Positions 1-9,801 of a stretch of DNA of 64,000 nucleotides are shown piece by piece. The notes beneath the pieces are model-generated. The model made no database searches and was not told where the DNA came from. It was given only the letters and a program-made list of their open reading frames with translations. Location of the stretch: NCBI GenBank assembly GCA_020002185.1, contig CM034543.1, positions 32,750,404 to 32,814,403 of the forward strand, read 5' to 3'. The position numbers were made by a program, and so were the translations under genes. Numbering within the stretch: position 1 is the first letter of the stretch; every line of letters starts with the position of its first letter. Source of the stretch: Paraescarpia echinospica. Lineage: Eukaryota; Annelida; Polychaeta; Sabellida; Siboglinidae.

Positions 1-2110
1 ATTTTATACTCGTTGCCCGTTAAAAAATGGCAATCATGTACCAGACACCTCAAACCCATCACAATGTTTCCAGCCTACACGCACTAGTAATTGGTAACTG
101 GTCACTGGTCTAGTTGTTAGGACAACCTTTTGCCAGAAATCTCATCCAATCCAATGTAACTTTTGACACTCAGTTTTTATAATAAACCCAAATGACGGGC
201 AATAATGTCGACGCTAAATAACAAAATGACACGTAGCTCCATCTGTAGGAAATATATACGAACGCGAAAGAGTGCGCTTTATGCATACATCCAGCGACAT
301 TATTATTTGTAGATGGCATAACTATCTTTACGGTGATATAAAAAAATTGTATTCCGCCGCTGGAACTCCACGAACAGCCTATTGAAATATTGAACCCCCA
401 AGTTCTCCACCCATCCCCCAAACGAATTTCGAAAACTTCTCAGTCCACGAACCATCTCAATCGGCCCGGTAGATCACGTGCAAAATTTCAGCTCGATACA
501 TACACAACTGACTGAGATGTGGGTGCACAAACATCGAGAGAACGAATTGTTTTATAATGTAGATTTTTACATGAAATAACTGCATTTATGATAGGATACA
601 CTAGTTGAGGAAGTAGTTTTACGCAATTTGCGCAGCCAGAGTGATAACAAAGACATGATTTTGTGTAAATATGTAAATCGAGCCACTCAAGCATTTGACT
701 TATCCATCACGTGGCCTGTTCAATAAACCATCAAAAATGGATACCGAACACGCGGAGTGTACAGACATTCCGTTGTATATTCTGTTGAAGTTCTGACCAC
801 AAAAAAAGTTTCTTTATGACAAAAACATAAGGGGAAGTTTTTTTTAAAGTGATAACTGCATGCGGGAATGTTTGATCTAGGAGATTTTATGCCTAACAAA
901 AACAACACTAGCAAACATGTCCGTACCAAATGTTAGTAAAACACACAGCATCATTGCATCAGCACCGTTACGCTTCGCAGGTACTCGTTGTGTGTTCAAA
1001 GTGATGAACGCCAGAAAGAATGTGAAGATCACGACTATCGATAGGCCATGGTCATAATGCCGTAGAATTGTCAAATAATATTCGTATTGCTATGTAATGT
1101 ATGCGTCTACTCCATGATGAAAAGTCTATGACGCCTTAGCCGATTTCCCGACGCTTTTGCCTCCGCGCGTGGTTCCTGCAATTTTTATGTTACGTTTCAC
1201 GTATTACGTGGACATTACGTTTTAAGTTCAAACCGTCAAAGAACGAACTGATTTACCCCGTAAAGGTTATTTGACATATATGGAGTATTTTGAAAAGATA
1301 TACGGGCACATTCTATTCTAGGGGTAGATGTATAGAGTTTATTTTTGGAATCATATAAAATATACATACAATCATAATCAAACAAGTATAACACTCGGTG
1401 ATATACTATACGATTCTAGGTCGTAGATTAATCCCTGAATGTTTAGCGCTCGAGGTTCAAACCGTCTAATAGGGAAACGTTTAGATACTATTGCAATGTC
1501 GATTATAGTTAGATCCGTCGACGTTCGCTATAAGGAGCATGTTGAGATCTCTTCACTCTTCCTTATAACCGTTCTTTATATCAATGTGTACATCAAACAG
1601 TGCATGCTAAAATGGGAATTTCAAATTTGTTCAGCTTAATCGGATGTTCTGTAACTCCGGAGTCGTAATATCCCGCGCCGGATTTATGACTGTGGATGCC
1701 CCTGGATAGTGGTGGACCAGTCATTCTACCATGGCTGTTCTCTCTCCGCAGATTTTAGGTTCAAATATGAGGTTCCAATGTGTCGTCTAACTATCAACAA
1801 GACAATAGTATTTTGAACCTATGTCCAAACCACTACCGATGTGTTTTCGATCTACATTCAATGCACCACAGTTGTGTGTTGAATGGCGCAGTGTTTCGAA
1901 TGTTCTGCACTGGATTATGCGCACTTGAGCACCTCGCACTGATTTTCCCGGCCTGTTACACGTATATATAGTGTATGAGCCACAGAACAGGTACAACAAC
2001 AGAAACAAAGTGTGTATTCACAGAGACCAATAATACAGTAATTACGTTGAGTGGCGATGCACAAGGTAATGGTGAAGATGATCTTTATGTAAGTAGTCTT
2101 ATGCCGACTT
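1..2110. other. Gene-less leading region
   Basis: No reading frame here has codon structure, splice signals or family resemblance that would support a gene; the open frames are short and AT-rich. The only structure I recognise is the dispersed repeat around 970-1110, listed separately. The right edge of the stretch is set by the start of the Mutator-like element near 2117. Confidence 0.6.
970..1110. repeat. Dispersed repeat, also at 49840-49955
   Basis: The stretch containing gtagaattgtcaaataata and attcgtattgctatg recurs in the same orientation near 49915-49950. The preceding actcgttgtg and cgataggccatgg segments also have counterparts there. On the minus strand both copies encode a short shared string (IAIRILFDNST), so the source may be an old coding mobile element. 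The family is not recognised. Confidence 0.6.
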
Positions 2111-2388
2111 ATGGGGTCAGGACGAAAAAGAGTGCAGTATATTTTTGAGAAAAGATTTTTTACAATATTCACTTGCTCTGACATAAGTGCATTGGTGTAG
2201 TCAGATTTCTAGATGTGATTGTAGAAGCTGTTGACAGTAAAATGGAGTCTTTCTAGCTGATTTTCCTAAGCGGAAGGGTATTTGGCAGCAATTTGGCTAG
2301 TTGACACTTTAGCCGGATTACTGCCTGCATCCATTTGTAAATATTGACGGGTGTCATACATACAGGCATTTTGCAAGAGCTAGAAATA

Positions 2389-4593
2389 TTAGATTTTGAC
2401 TAAACTCGACCAGCATGTCAAAGAGATGATGATAACGGCAGGTGAGAAGTTTAATACATTTTCTAGGTCACGTTTTCTTATAATCACACAAAACGTTAAC
2501 ATGGTCGCCAATGAGAAAACTAACAGTGTGCTGACCCCAATTAAAGTCCCTAGCAACGGAAACACGCTACACAGTGAGGCATCATGGACGACAGGTTTTA
2601 TGAAAAATATGCAGACAAAATTAATGTGTAGGCGCACCGATGGCCCTCTGGCATATTGTCGTTGGTAAGCTACAACTTGCTGGATCCGTTTAACAGCGCG
2701 AGCAACTCTTCCGCCCTTCGTAATGGGACACTGTACATTTTCCAATTTTCGTAGCATTGAATCTCCTGCACCGTAGTTTAGACGATCGATGACTGAACAC
2801 ACACGTCCCAGTGCATTTCGACTGAATTTAATGTTCTTAGGCACCGACGCGGAATAAGCTCTGTTTGCAGATTCATTTGGATTTGTTGTTAGTCTGCGTC
2901 GTGTCATTTGAAGTGCGGTATTGCCAAGACGCATTTCAATCAATCCTTGAAGTGTTGCTCGATCACTGTCTGTCATATTTAGTCGCGTGAGGCCGCAGGC
3001 CTTCAAATGCTGAGAGGTATTCCACCATTTCTTGCGACCACCACGGCAGACAATTGCATGTCTGCGACAGTTTCTGCACGAGCCAGAATAGCAGTCGAGT
3101 GTGGCTTGAATGATGTCCGGCATACGTCTTGTTATAACTGTTGTGTCACTGTCGTGAAGTATGTGGACACTTGTGTAGATCTTCTGGCATCTTGTTTTCA
3201 CATCTTCCGCAAACATTCTTCTGTTTTCTGCTCGCCTTGCAGCAGTTTCTCTTGGAAACACCCTGGGGGAGAATGATGCTTTCATGATATGACGAAATTG
3301 CGTTTGAGACAGATGCGTCGTATCGGATTGCCTCTGTGTCTCCATACCTGCTGGCATTGCATCTTGTACACCTCGCGATGCAAATGCATCGCCGTATGTA
3401 GCAACATACTTGATTGCAACGTCATCTTGTGCTAAACTGTCGCCAATTTTTTTCCCAATTCTGTACTCGGACAGCGGATCTGTTGCTTGCACATTGGCCG
3501 TGCAACCAGCATGGCCAGGACAGGTGACATTGACACCCTTGTTCCGAAGTGAAGCTTCTAGTTTACACAGCTTGTTGTCCATCCAGAAAAGTATGATTTC
3601 ATTTTCACCGGTTTGCCAACTGATTGCAGTTCCCAAAGCCTGTGACGCATTCTGCCCACCACAGCTGTAAGTGTTTTTGAGATTTGTGGAGTTGTACCGA
3701 ACATCGACGCTTTTGTTAATCGGAGCATCTTCTGGCAGACCACGCAGAGTGTTGGTCTGTTTTGTTTTCTGTCTTCTCCTGTGTAAGTCATCCATGGTTG
3801 CTTGTGCGGTGACAGTTGCGACCTTGTTTGCAGTTCTCTGTAATCCTGTGCGACTAGGTGGTGGTGTGTCCATTGCAGCTAGAATGTGACGGATCTTTGT
3901 GGTCCCTATTGTCGAATCCTGGAGACCGACGTGAAGTGCGACATTAGTTGTCGCAGCTCGCTGACCTCTACGTCCAGTGCTGACCTCAGTGTACAGTTTG
4001 TACATGCGCGAATGATAGTCACAATTTGTACATCGGAGTGATTGCTTCCAACAGAGACCAATCTGTTGTTCATGGTATATTTGAAACTGTGGAGAAGTGC
4101 ACGTCGTCTTGCAGGCGTGCTCAGTGTAACATTCATTCCACATCTGAGCAGTCTTCTCCATATTTAGCAGACGCATCTCGGAACCTCCTTGATTTTCGTC
4201 TGGCTGGAGGTAGCTGTCTGTTAAATCTGGGCATCGGTATGGCCGCGGTCGTAGAATTTTGCTATTGCCAGGCCTGCCGTCAGCATCGGGTACCGTTAAC
4301 AGTCCACCAGAAGTTTCTTGTACGACTCTAGAAAAGTCAGCCATGCCGAGTCGTGGCATCCATACATGACTGTGTGGTGTTTCTGTTGATTCACCATCCA
4401 TTGATTCAAAATATGGGTGGCCTTGTTGGAAACCGCGCCGATTTCTCTTCATTCCTCCAACAGGCGGTGTCTTCCTATCACTACATTTGCTAAGTTTACC
4501 AGTCTCATAATTTGCAGTCTCCTTCATTGTAATAATGCAGAATAATCCCGGCAAAATCACAGTTGAAAGGAACAAACCGGTATATGAAATCAT
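2389..4593 (-). CDS. Mutator-like transposase (animal type), possibly intact
   Basis: The open frame has 734 codons. Visible family features of the animal Mutator-like transposase domain, in order, are: an N-terminal KRNRRGFQQGHPYF segment near residue 50, a CTNCDYHSRMY zinc-like pair, an ADARYN-type block seen here as VDVRYNS, a CPGHAGCTANVQ block followed by ATYGDAFASRG (usually TDGD..A..G), and a C-terminal TTNPNESANRAY...FSRNALGR block. The frame has TYGD where I would expect TDGD. The likely true start is Met48 (ATG at 4452-4450), because family resemblance starts there and the upstream 47 residues look hydrophobic and accidental. Resemblance stops near residue 655; the last 78 or so residues are hydrophobic and coincide with the element's non-coding end repeated at 20 kb, so they are probably read-through. 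The role would be cut-and-paste transposition in the nucleus. It is not a host gene on present evidence. Confidence 0.75.
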   Translation of the reverse strand: MISYTGLFLSTVILPGLFCIITMKETANYETGKLSKCSDRKTPPVGGMKRNRRGFQQGHPYFESMDGESTETPHSHVWMPRLGMADFSRVVQETSGGLLTVPDADGRPGNSKILRPRPYRCPDLTDSYLQPDENQGGSEMRLLNMEKTAQMWNECYTEHACKTTCTSPQFQIYHEQQIGLCWKQSLRCTNCDYHSRMYKLYTEVSTGRRGQRAATTNVALHVGLQDSTIGTTKIRHILAAMDTPPPSRTGLQRTANKVATVTAQATMDDLHRRRQKTKQTNTLRGLPEDAPINKSVDVRYNSTNLKNTYSCGGQNASQALGTAISWQTGENEIILFWMDNKLCKLEASLRNKGVNVTCPGHAGCTANVQATDPLSEYRIGKKIGDSLAQDDVAIKYVATYGDAFASRGVQDAMPAGMETQRQSDTTHLSQTQFRHIMKASFSPRVFPRETAARRAENRRMFAEDVKTRCQKIYTSVHILHDSDTTVITRRMPDIIQATLDCYSGSCRNCRRHAIVCRGGRKKWWNTSQHLKACGLTRLNMTDSDRATLQGLIEMRLGNTALQMTRRRLTTNPNESANRAYSASVPKNIKFSRNALGRVCSVIDRLNYGAGDSMLRKLENVQCPITKGGRVARAVKRIQQVVAYQRQYARGPSVRLHINFVCIFFIKPVVHDASLCSVFPLLGTLIGVSTLLVFSLATMLTFCVIIRKRDLENVLNFSPAVIIISLTCWSSLVKI

Positions 4594-4619
4594 AGACTTC
4601 TAATAAGTCTGAAAGTCCA

Positions 4620-5390
4620 AATCACAGTGACAGAACTTGGGTGTGATAAGGGGGGTGGGGAGAGAATCACATTAGTGAAGCCTCCATTTGGAAATCTATA
4701 TCATAAATGGACCAATGACATTGCAGAAGGGTGATTAAACAATCTTTTTTTTGTTTACTTCAGCTAATTAAACACAAGTGAAGAGGTTGGGAGCAACCTT
4801 AATGACATCTTGGCAGAGTGACTACTGGGGTTAAGCTCCTAGGCTGCCAGGACATACAGTCACCTGACTTGATCAGTACTCAGTCAGGCAAGTGCCCCAG
4901 TGTATTTAATGTCTACTAATTGGGTTGTGTAATACCGTGCAATTGAACTCATTGAGACGTCTGGCCTTTGAAGAATCCACACTTTAAGGTCATATATCAT
5001 GTATAATTACAGTTGTCTAATAGGGACAAAGTAAAAAAATCAATATAAATCTAAATACAACATAACAACTGCCTGTATGTGATATGTTTACTGAAGACAT
5101 ACTGGACTTTCTGGAAAACAGGGTTAGGTTTTCATATATGCCGGATGAGAAAGTGTGTACAGTGTAGAGTTATGCCAGATTAGAATATGTCCAACAGTAA
5201 AATGCTTATTCATATGGGGCCCGGTCAAGTAGGGTGGCACTTTTGAAATGTGTATAAAAAAACATGTGGATGAATTTAAAAAAAAAATATTGCACAGTGT
5301 TTGAGATAGGAGTGCCTCTAAAATATAGTAATTTCAAATTTTTTCTCCAAAATTGCCATACCTATTTGGAGTCAGGACAGTGAGAAATTA
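4620..5390. other. Non-coding 5' side of the Mutator-like element
   Basis: The stretch lies upstream of the transposase frame on its own strand. No open frame or repeat is clear, apart from the short segment near 5390-5430 shared with 2155-2192. Promoter elements for the transposase could lie here, but none is recognisable. Confidence 0.4.
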
Positions 5391-5434
5391 TTTTTTACAA
5401 TATTCACTTGCTCTGACATAAGTGCATTTGAGTA

Positions 5435-7870
5435 GTGTTAGTGTTTTGGTTTTACAAGCAAGATATTACTTGTTTTGTTAGATTATGTAGTGTTTTTTTG
5501 GAAATGAAAAGGCGTATTTTGAGATAAAACCTTTGTCATATGCCATACGTGTAAGTAGTGATATGAATTATTGTACACCTTCGGCCACGAATCCAAACTA
5601 AAACGTTAATATCTGGTGGCATTATGTGTGCTCTACTTTCAAATATGCATTTAATATTGACACGCATTCTTACCACAAATATGTAACGTACTATATATAA
5701 ATATATATCACCGTGATATCAAAATTATATATGTAGCCCTGTAAATAGTAAACGTATAACCAATTGTGTTTGAGGAAGGTGGTTATGAAAAGTAAGGGCG
5801 TGGTGTTAGTGTTTTGATTGTGTATGCAGTATAATACATTCTTTGTCAGACAATTTATTGTTGTTTTATTTTGAATAAATTGGGATTGTTGTGAGGTAAA
5901 AAAAATAATTGTGATGCACCAGATGTGTTGATGCCAACATTAGCTATGACTATCGCTCTGCTATTAGTAGATACAGTAGCCGATTGTGTTTGCGGAAGGT
6001 GGTTATGAAAAGAAAGGGGTAGGGTTAGAGTTTTGTTTTTGTATGAAACATGTTATAATCTATGTCTAACAAACTAAGTATATTTTATATGGACAGTAAC
6101 TGTGATTATTGTAAGATTATTAAATTATTATTGTCATGCGCCACGCGAGTATTTAATGCATTTAACTATTGTGCACCTTTGGTGTTTAATAAAAACTAAA
6201 ATGTTAACATATATGAGCCTATTTTGTGGTTCTCGTTCAAGTTAGTGTGCAATATTAACACCTACATTAATTACAAAAACACTTCCGTTGCCATTATCCC
6301 TCACGGGTTCGGCCTGGAGTGTAGGAGAGGTCGCCACTTTTCCGGTTTTGCACGTCTTCTTCTTTCTGCTCCCTCAACTCCATGTCCTTCTTCACACTGT
6401 CTTTCCGTCTTTTTGCTGGTCTCCCTCTTTTCCTCTTCCCAGGGACTGGCAAGTCTGCTGCTGTTCTCAGACAGTGCTCTTCCTCTCTTCTCTGGACGTG
6501 GCCACACCAGCGAAGCCGGCCATCTCTCAAAGTCTCTTTTATGCCTTCAACTCCCGCCAGCTGTCGCATCTCCTCATTTGTTTTATCTTCCCTGAGCGAG
6601 ATGTTCATCGCCCATCTGATCATCCTCATCTCAGTTCACATGAGGAGGAGCTCTTCTTTTCTCTACAGGGCCCATGCCTCCGCTCCGTACATTAGGACTG
6701 GCTGAATCACCGTGCTGTAGATCTTGGTAATTAGCTTGTGCGGCAACCTGCGGTCACATACGACTCCACTTGTTTCCCTCCACTTCTGCCAGGCTGCCTT
6801 GACTCTTGCCTTGACAGGTGTTTCACCGCCTTCGTCCTCCTGTATCACAGATCTTAGGTACTTGAATTCGGACGTCTCTACATTAATTACAAATACGTAT
6901 ATTATTTTTCCAAACATTTTGATTACAACAATAGATAAGTAACTCTGCAATTAGAATATATAAATAGGATATTGTCTTTGAGTACGGTGGTTATGAAAAC
7001 TAAGATGGTAGTATTAGTGTTTTGGCGTTGTATGCAATACATTACATTTGTAAACAAATTAATGTGACGTTATTTGGAAACGAACTGGGGTGTTTTTGTT
7101 TCAAGTACATCTGCTATGTCGGCATTTTTATTGATTACACATTCGTATCTTACCTTTCTAAACATTCTGATATAAAAAAATTAGCTCTGTATGTAGTAGT
7201 TATATAGTCAATAGTGTTTGAAGACTGTGGTTATGAAAAAAGGGGAAGGGTTAGTGTTTTGGTATTGTTTGCAATTTATTACATTGTTTTATTAGAAAAT
7301 GTACTGTTTTTTATTTGGAAATGAACTCGGATTATTGGGAGATAAAACATAATCGTCATGCACCAGATGTGTTAGTAATGATTTCATCTAATGCCCATCT
7401 TTCACGAAACCAAACTAAATTGTTAATATAGCATATGTTGTGTTTTTCTTTCAACGTCGTCTACGATAGACATGTGAGCTTGAACCATAAATACCTCCCT
7501 CACCATTCGAAACATTTTGATACCAAAATTAGCTATGTAACCTTGTAATTAATAAATATATTGCCGATTATGTTCTTAGGCGCGTTTGCGAAAAATGTGG
7601 GGTAGGGTTTCTATTTTGGTTGTGTATGCAACACATTAAAGTTTTTGTTATAAAATTTAGACGTATTTTATTTGGAAATGAATTGGGAAGTTATTGATGT
7701 AAAATGGTTGCCATGTGCCACGTATGAATGTAATTGTTTTGAAATATTGTACACATTCGGTCACGAAATCTAACTAAAAATTATTCACACATGCTGACAC
7801 AATATTTTGTTGTGTAGCCCTATGATTAGGAGATATATAGCCGATCATGTACATGTTTAAAAACATTCAA
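5435..7870 (+). repeat. Divergent tandem array, unit about 220-340 bp
   Basis: A degenerate unit repeats at least five times. Its signature, aaggtggttatgaaaa followed by a gtagggttagtgttttg-like string, occurs near 5777, 5990, 6979, 7220 and (weaker) 7575. Other parts of the unit, such as tttatttggaaatgaa, atgcaccagatgtgttg and aaactaaaatgttaatat, recur in the same order. The units differ from each other a lot, so the array is old. It is AT-rich, has no coding frame, and is interrupted by the LINE at 6278-6877. Confidence 0.75.
6278..6877 (-). mobile_element. 5'-truncated RTE-type LINE with 16-bp target duplication
   Basis: On the minus strand the sequence encodes the C-terminal end of a non-LTR retrotransposon polyprotein: ...VIQPVLMYGAEAWAL, then after a frame break RMIRWAMN...TNEEMR, RLRWCGHVQRREE and GKRKRGRPAKRRKD. 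This YGAE.WA / LRWCGHV / RGRP order is typical of RTE-like elements. It is flanked by identical 16-bp direct repeats (ctacattaattacaaa) at 6262-6277 and 6878-6893, the target-site duplication expected from target-primed reverse transcription. It sits inside one unit of the tandem array and is dead: 5'-truncated and frameshifted. Confidence 0.9.
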
Positions 7871-7989
7871 AAAGCCCTGCCGCCATTTTCACAAAATAGC
7901 TCACTACGCAATAAAAAAATTGTGACCGGTAAAGGTCACAAATAAATCATTTAGGTACCCCTGAAGAGATTTTGTTCAGATTATTTGCC

Positions 7990-9024
7990 TAGTCTATCAG
8001 CGCCGTCGTGAAGACCGTGACCTACGTTCGCGCCTGTGGCCTAAACATACAGCGGTCACAGTTCAAGCGGCTTCTGTCAGAGTTGAATGAGCAATAACCA
8101 GATCTCCCACACTACTGTATGCGAAGAGAGTTGGCCGAATCGAGGTGCCACGTAGATTCGCGTGCAAGAGATAAGAATGGAATAAACTTGTTCGTTGAGT
8201 AGACGTTTCCAGAGATCAAGGCCTACAGGACATCGGTTATCTACGTGTGCATCTGCGAGTTTTCATTTCTTGTCGACATCGTGGCGTATCTCAATCTGCA
8301 GAATTTTCAACTTAAGAGACGAGAACATCTAACCAAAAAACTCTTCTAGTTTAGTTCGTATCCGCTTTCGAATTGAAAGACACAATTATTGCACTTCCCA
8401 ACACTCCCAAAAACGAACTAGAAAGGCCGGACACGTACGAAGCATTCGTTGAGCTGCTGAGACGGAAGTTTGTAAAGCGTCTTACAGATCTCGGAGCTCG
8501 TATTTCTTCTTATTTTATAAACCCGTTATAGTCAACGACGCGCCGGAAGTTATTTAGGTGACGTTTAACAAAATGTAATGTGACGACTTTGTGGCACTTA
8601 ACGTGACATTCTATGGGGTGTATCTTGCAGCCAAATGCACTTGTTGACGGGACATTTTAATAAAACTTAGCTCAAACGCCAAGCTCACTTTCACGTGGAG
8701 CAGTTGGTCAAAATGTCAGTTACAATCCAATAACGCGGAACATGAATAGTGTGTATTTTAATAGTAGATTGGTTATAATTAGCCATTGATGTTTCACAAT
8801 AATAACAAATGTTTATTTATACACTGCCAAAAGATGTACGTTAAGCTTCAACGTATATGAGCTAGATTGCCTGTATAGATACTATATACGCATCATAACA
8901 TAATGTACCAGTTGGCATGAACTTTGGGCTAGTGATAACTAACATGAATAAATGAATGTGTGGCCCTTGACGTAGCCCAAGTCACTTATTTGGCCCTCCA
9001 TTCAAAAAGGCTGCCGGTCCCTGA
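7990..9024 (+). mobile_element. Decayed hAT (ZBED/Buster-like) transposase remnant
   Basis: Read on the plus strand from about 8008, the sequence gives VVKTVTYVRACGLN, then QFKRLLSELNE, and further pieces in shifted frames (LPHYC, VDVF.RDQ, VDIVAYLNLQNFQL, DTYEAFVELLRR). That order matches the C-terminal half of hAT transposases of the ZBED5/GTF2IRD2-like group. Several frameshifts and stops show it is a pseudogene. The end near 9010-9024 (ggctgccggtccctg) looks like a hAT terminal repeat in reverse. The left end is not identifiable. Confidence 0.65.
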
Positions 9025-9430
9025 ATCTAGTACAAAAGCGACAGCACAACAAGACTAATTTTATTTCAGAATATACCTGCAGATATGGAAGTGACACACC
9101 AGAGATTCAACACGTAAAGTTCTATATTAATAATACTGCTAGGTAGGAGAGACGTCCTGTATCATAGTCGTGCGAAGCGTATTGTTGATGTGTTAACATA
9201 ATGAAAACGGACTCTTTCCACTGTGGGTGGTGACTATCAACGCTAGATAGATACGAAGCCTTACTTCAACATTAGGAAATGCCCCATTAACTTGCTTATC
9301 AATTATCGGGAAGTGTCCTCTGCCATTTAGTGAGGGCTCCTGGGCAACTATCCCGTCTGCCTCGCCTTAAGCCAAGCATTGGGGATAGCAAGCATCCACT
9401 GTCATACACAATGACCACTACAGATTGATG
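9025..9430. other. Short gene-less stretch downstream of gene A
   Basis: Nothing recognisable lies between the hAT remnant and the dispersed repeat that carries the probable gene A poly(A) signal. Confidence 0.4.
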
Positions 9431-9555
9431 ATTGAAAGAATGAACGTTTATTCAACAACAACAACAACAACATAATACATGCACAGTATGGTTTGCTGCT
9501 GCTGCTGCTAAAAGGACACAGCTGAAGTCACAGACTTATGTTTTGCTATGCCATT
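9430..9555 (-). repeat. Dispersed repeat end, copy of 63585-63712
   Basis: gaacgtttattcaacaacaa, the (CTG)n run, and the aaggacacagctgaagtca and agacttatg strings that follow are shared, in the same orientation, with 63590-63710. On the minus strand the repeat ends in TTGAATAAACGTTC, so it looks like the 3' end of a retroposed element. It overlaps the 3' untranslated region of gene A and supplies an AATAAA signal. Confidence 0.75.
9447..9452 (-). terminator. Candidate poly(A) signal of gene A
   Basis: AATAAA on the minus strand about 350 bases after the gene A stop codon. It lies inside a dispersed repeat, so gene A may have borrowed its transcript end from a mobile element. Confidence 0.4.
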
Positions 9556-9801
9556 CTCAAAGCTTCTTGGGTTATGTCAAACTCAATCACCACACGTTAT
9601 AAAAATCACATTAACGAAGTTAAATGCCAACACAGCATATAATTGTGAAAGGACAAAAATAGTATTAGTAACGCTAAAGTCAAAGATGTTGTTAGTTCGG
9701 TTAGTTACAGGTGGGGCTCGCTTGCAAGAGGTCACACGATCATTTCATCTTCCACAGTTCCTTGCGGGCTGCGCCTAGTTTCACGAGCTGCGACTATGAT
9801 A

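Larger units (their letters stand above)
2117..5390 (-). mobile_element. Mutator-like DNA transposon, nearly full length
   Basis: This span holds a long minus-strand transposase frame (2389-4593) plus flanking non-coding sequence. The non-coding end (2117-2540) recurs in opposite orientation at 20047-20464, which marks it as part of a mobile family and sets the outer edge near 2117. A segment of about 38 bp (core ttcacttgctctgacataag) near 2155-2192 recurs in direct orientation near 5390-5430. I could not recognise terminal inverted repeats or a target duplication, so the right boundary is approximate. Confidence 0.65.

Noticed and set aside
2396..4331. Plus-strand frames opposite the Mutator-like transposase
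   Set aside because: Shadows of the minus-strand coding frame with no resemblance of their own.
6224..6705. Plus-strand Ser/Leu-rich frames
   Set aside because: Antisense to the RTE-like LINE fragment, which explains the open frame.
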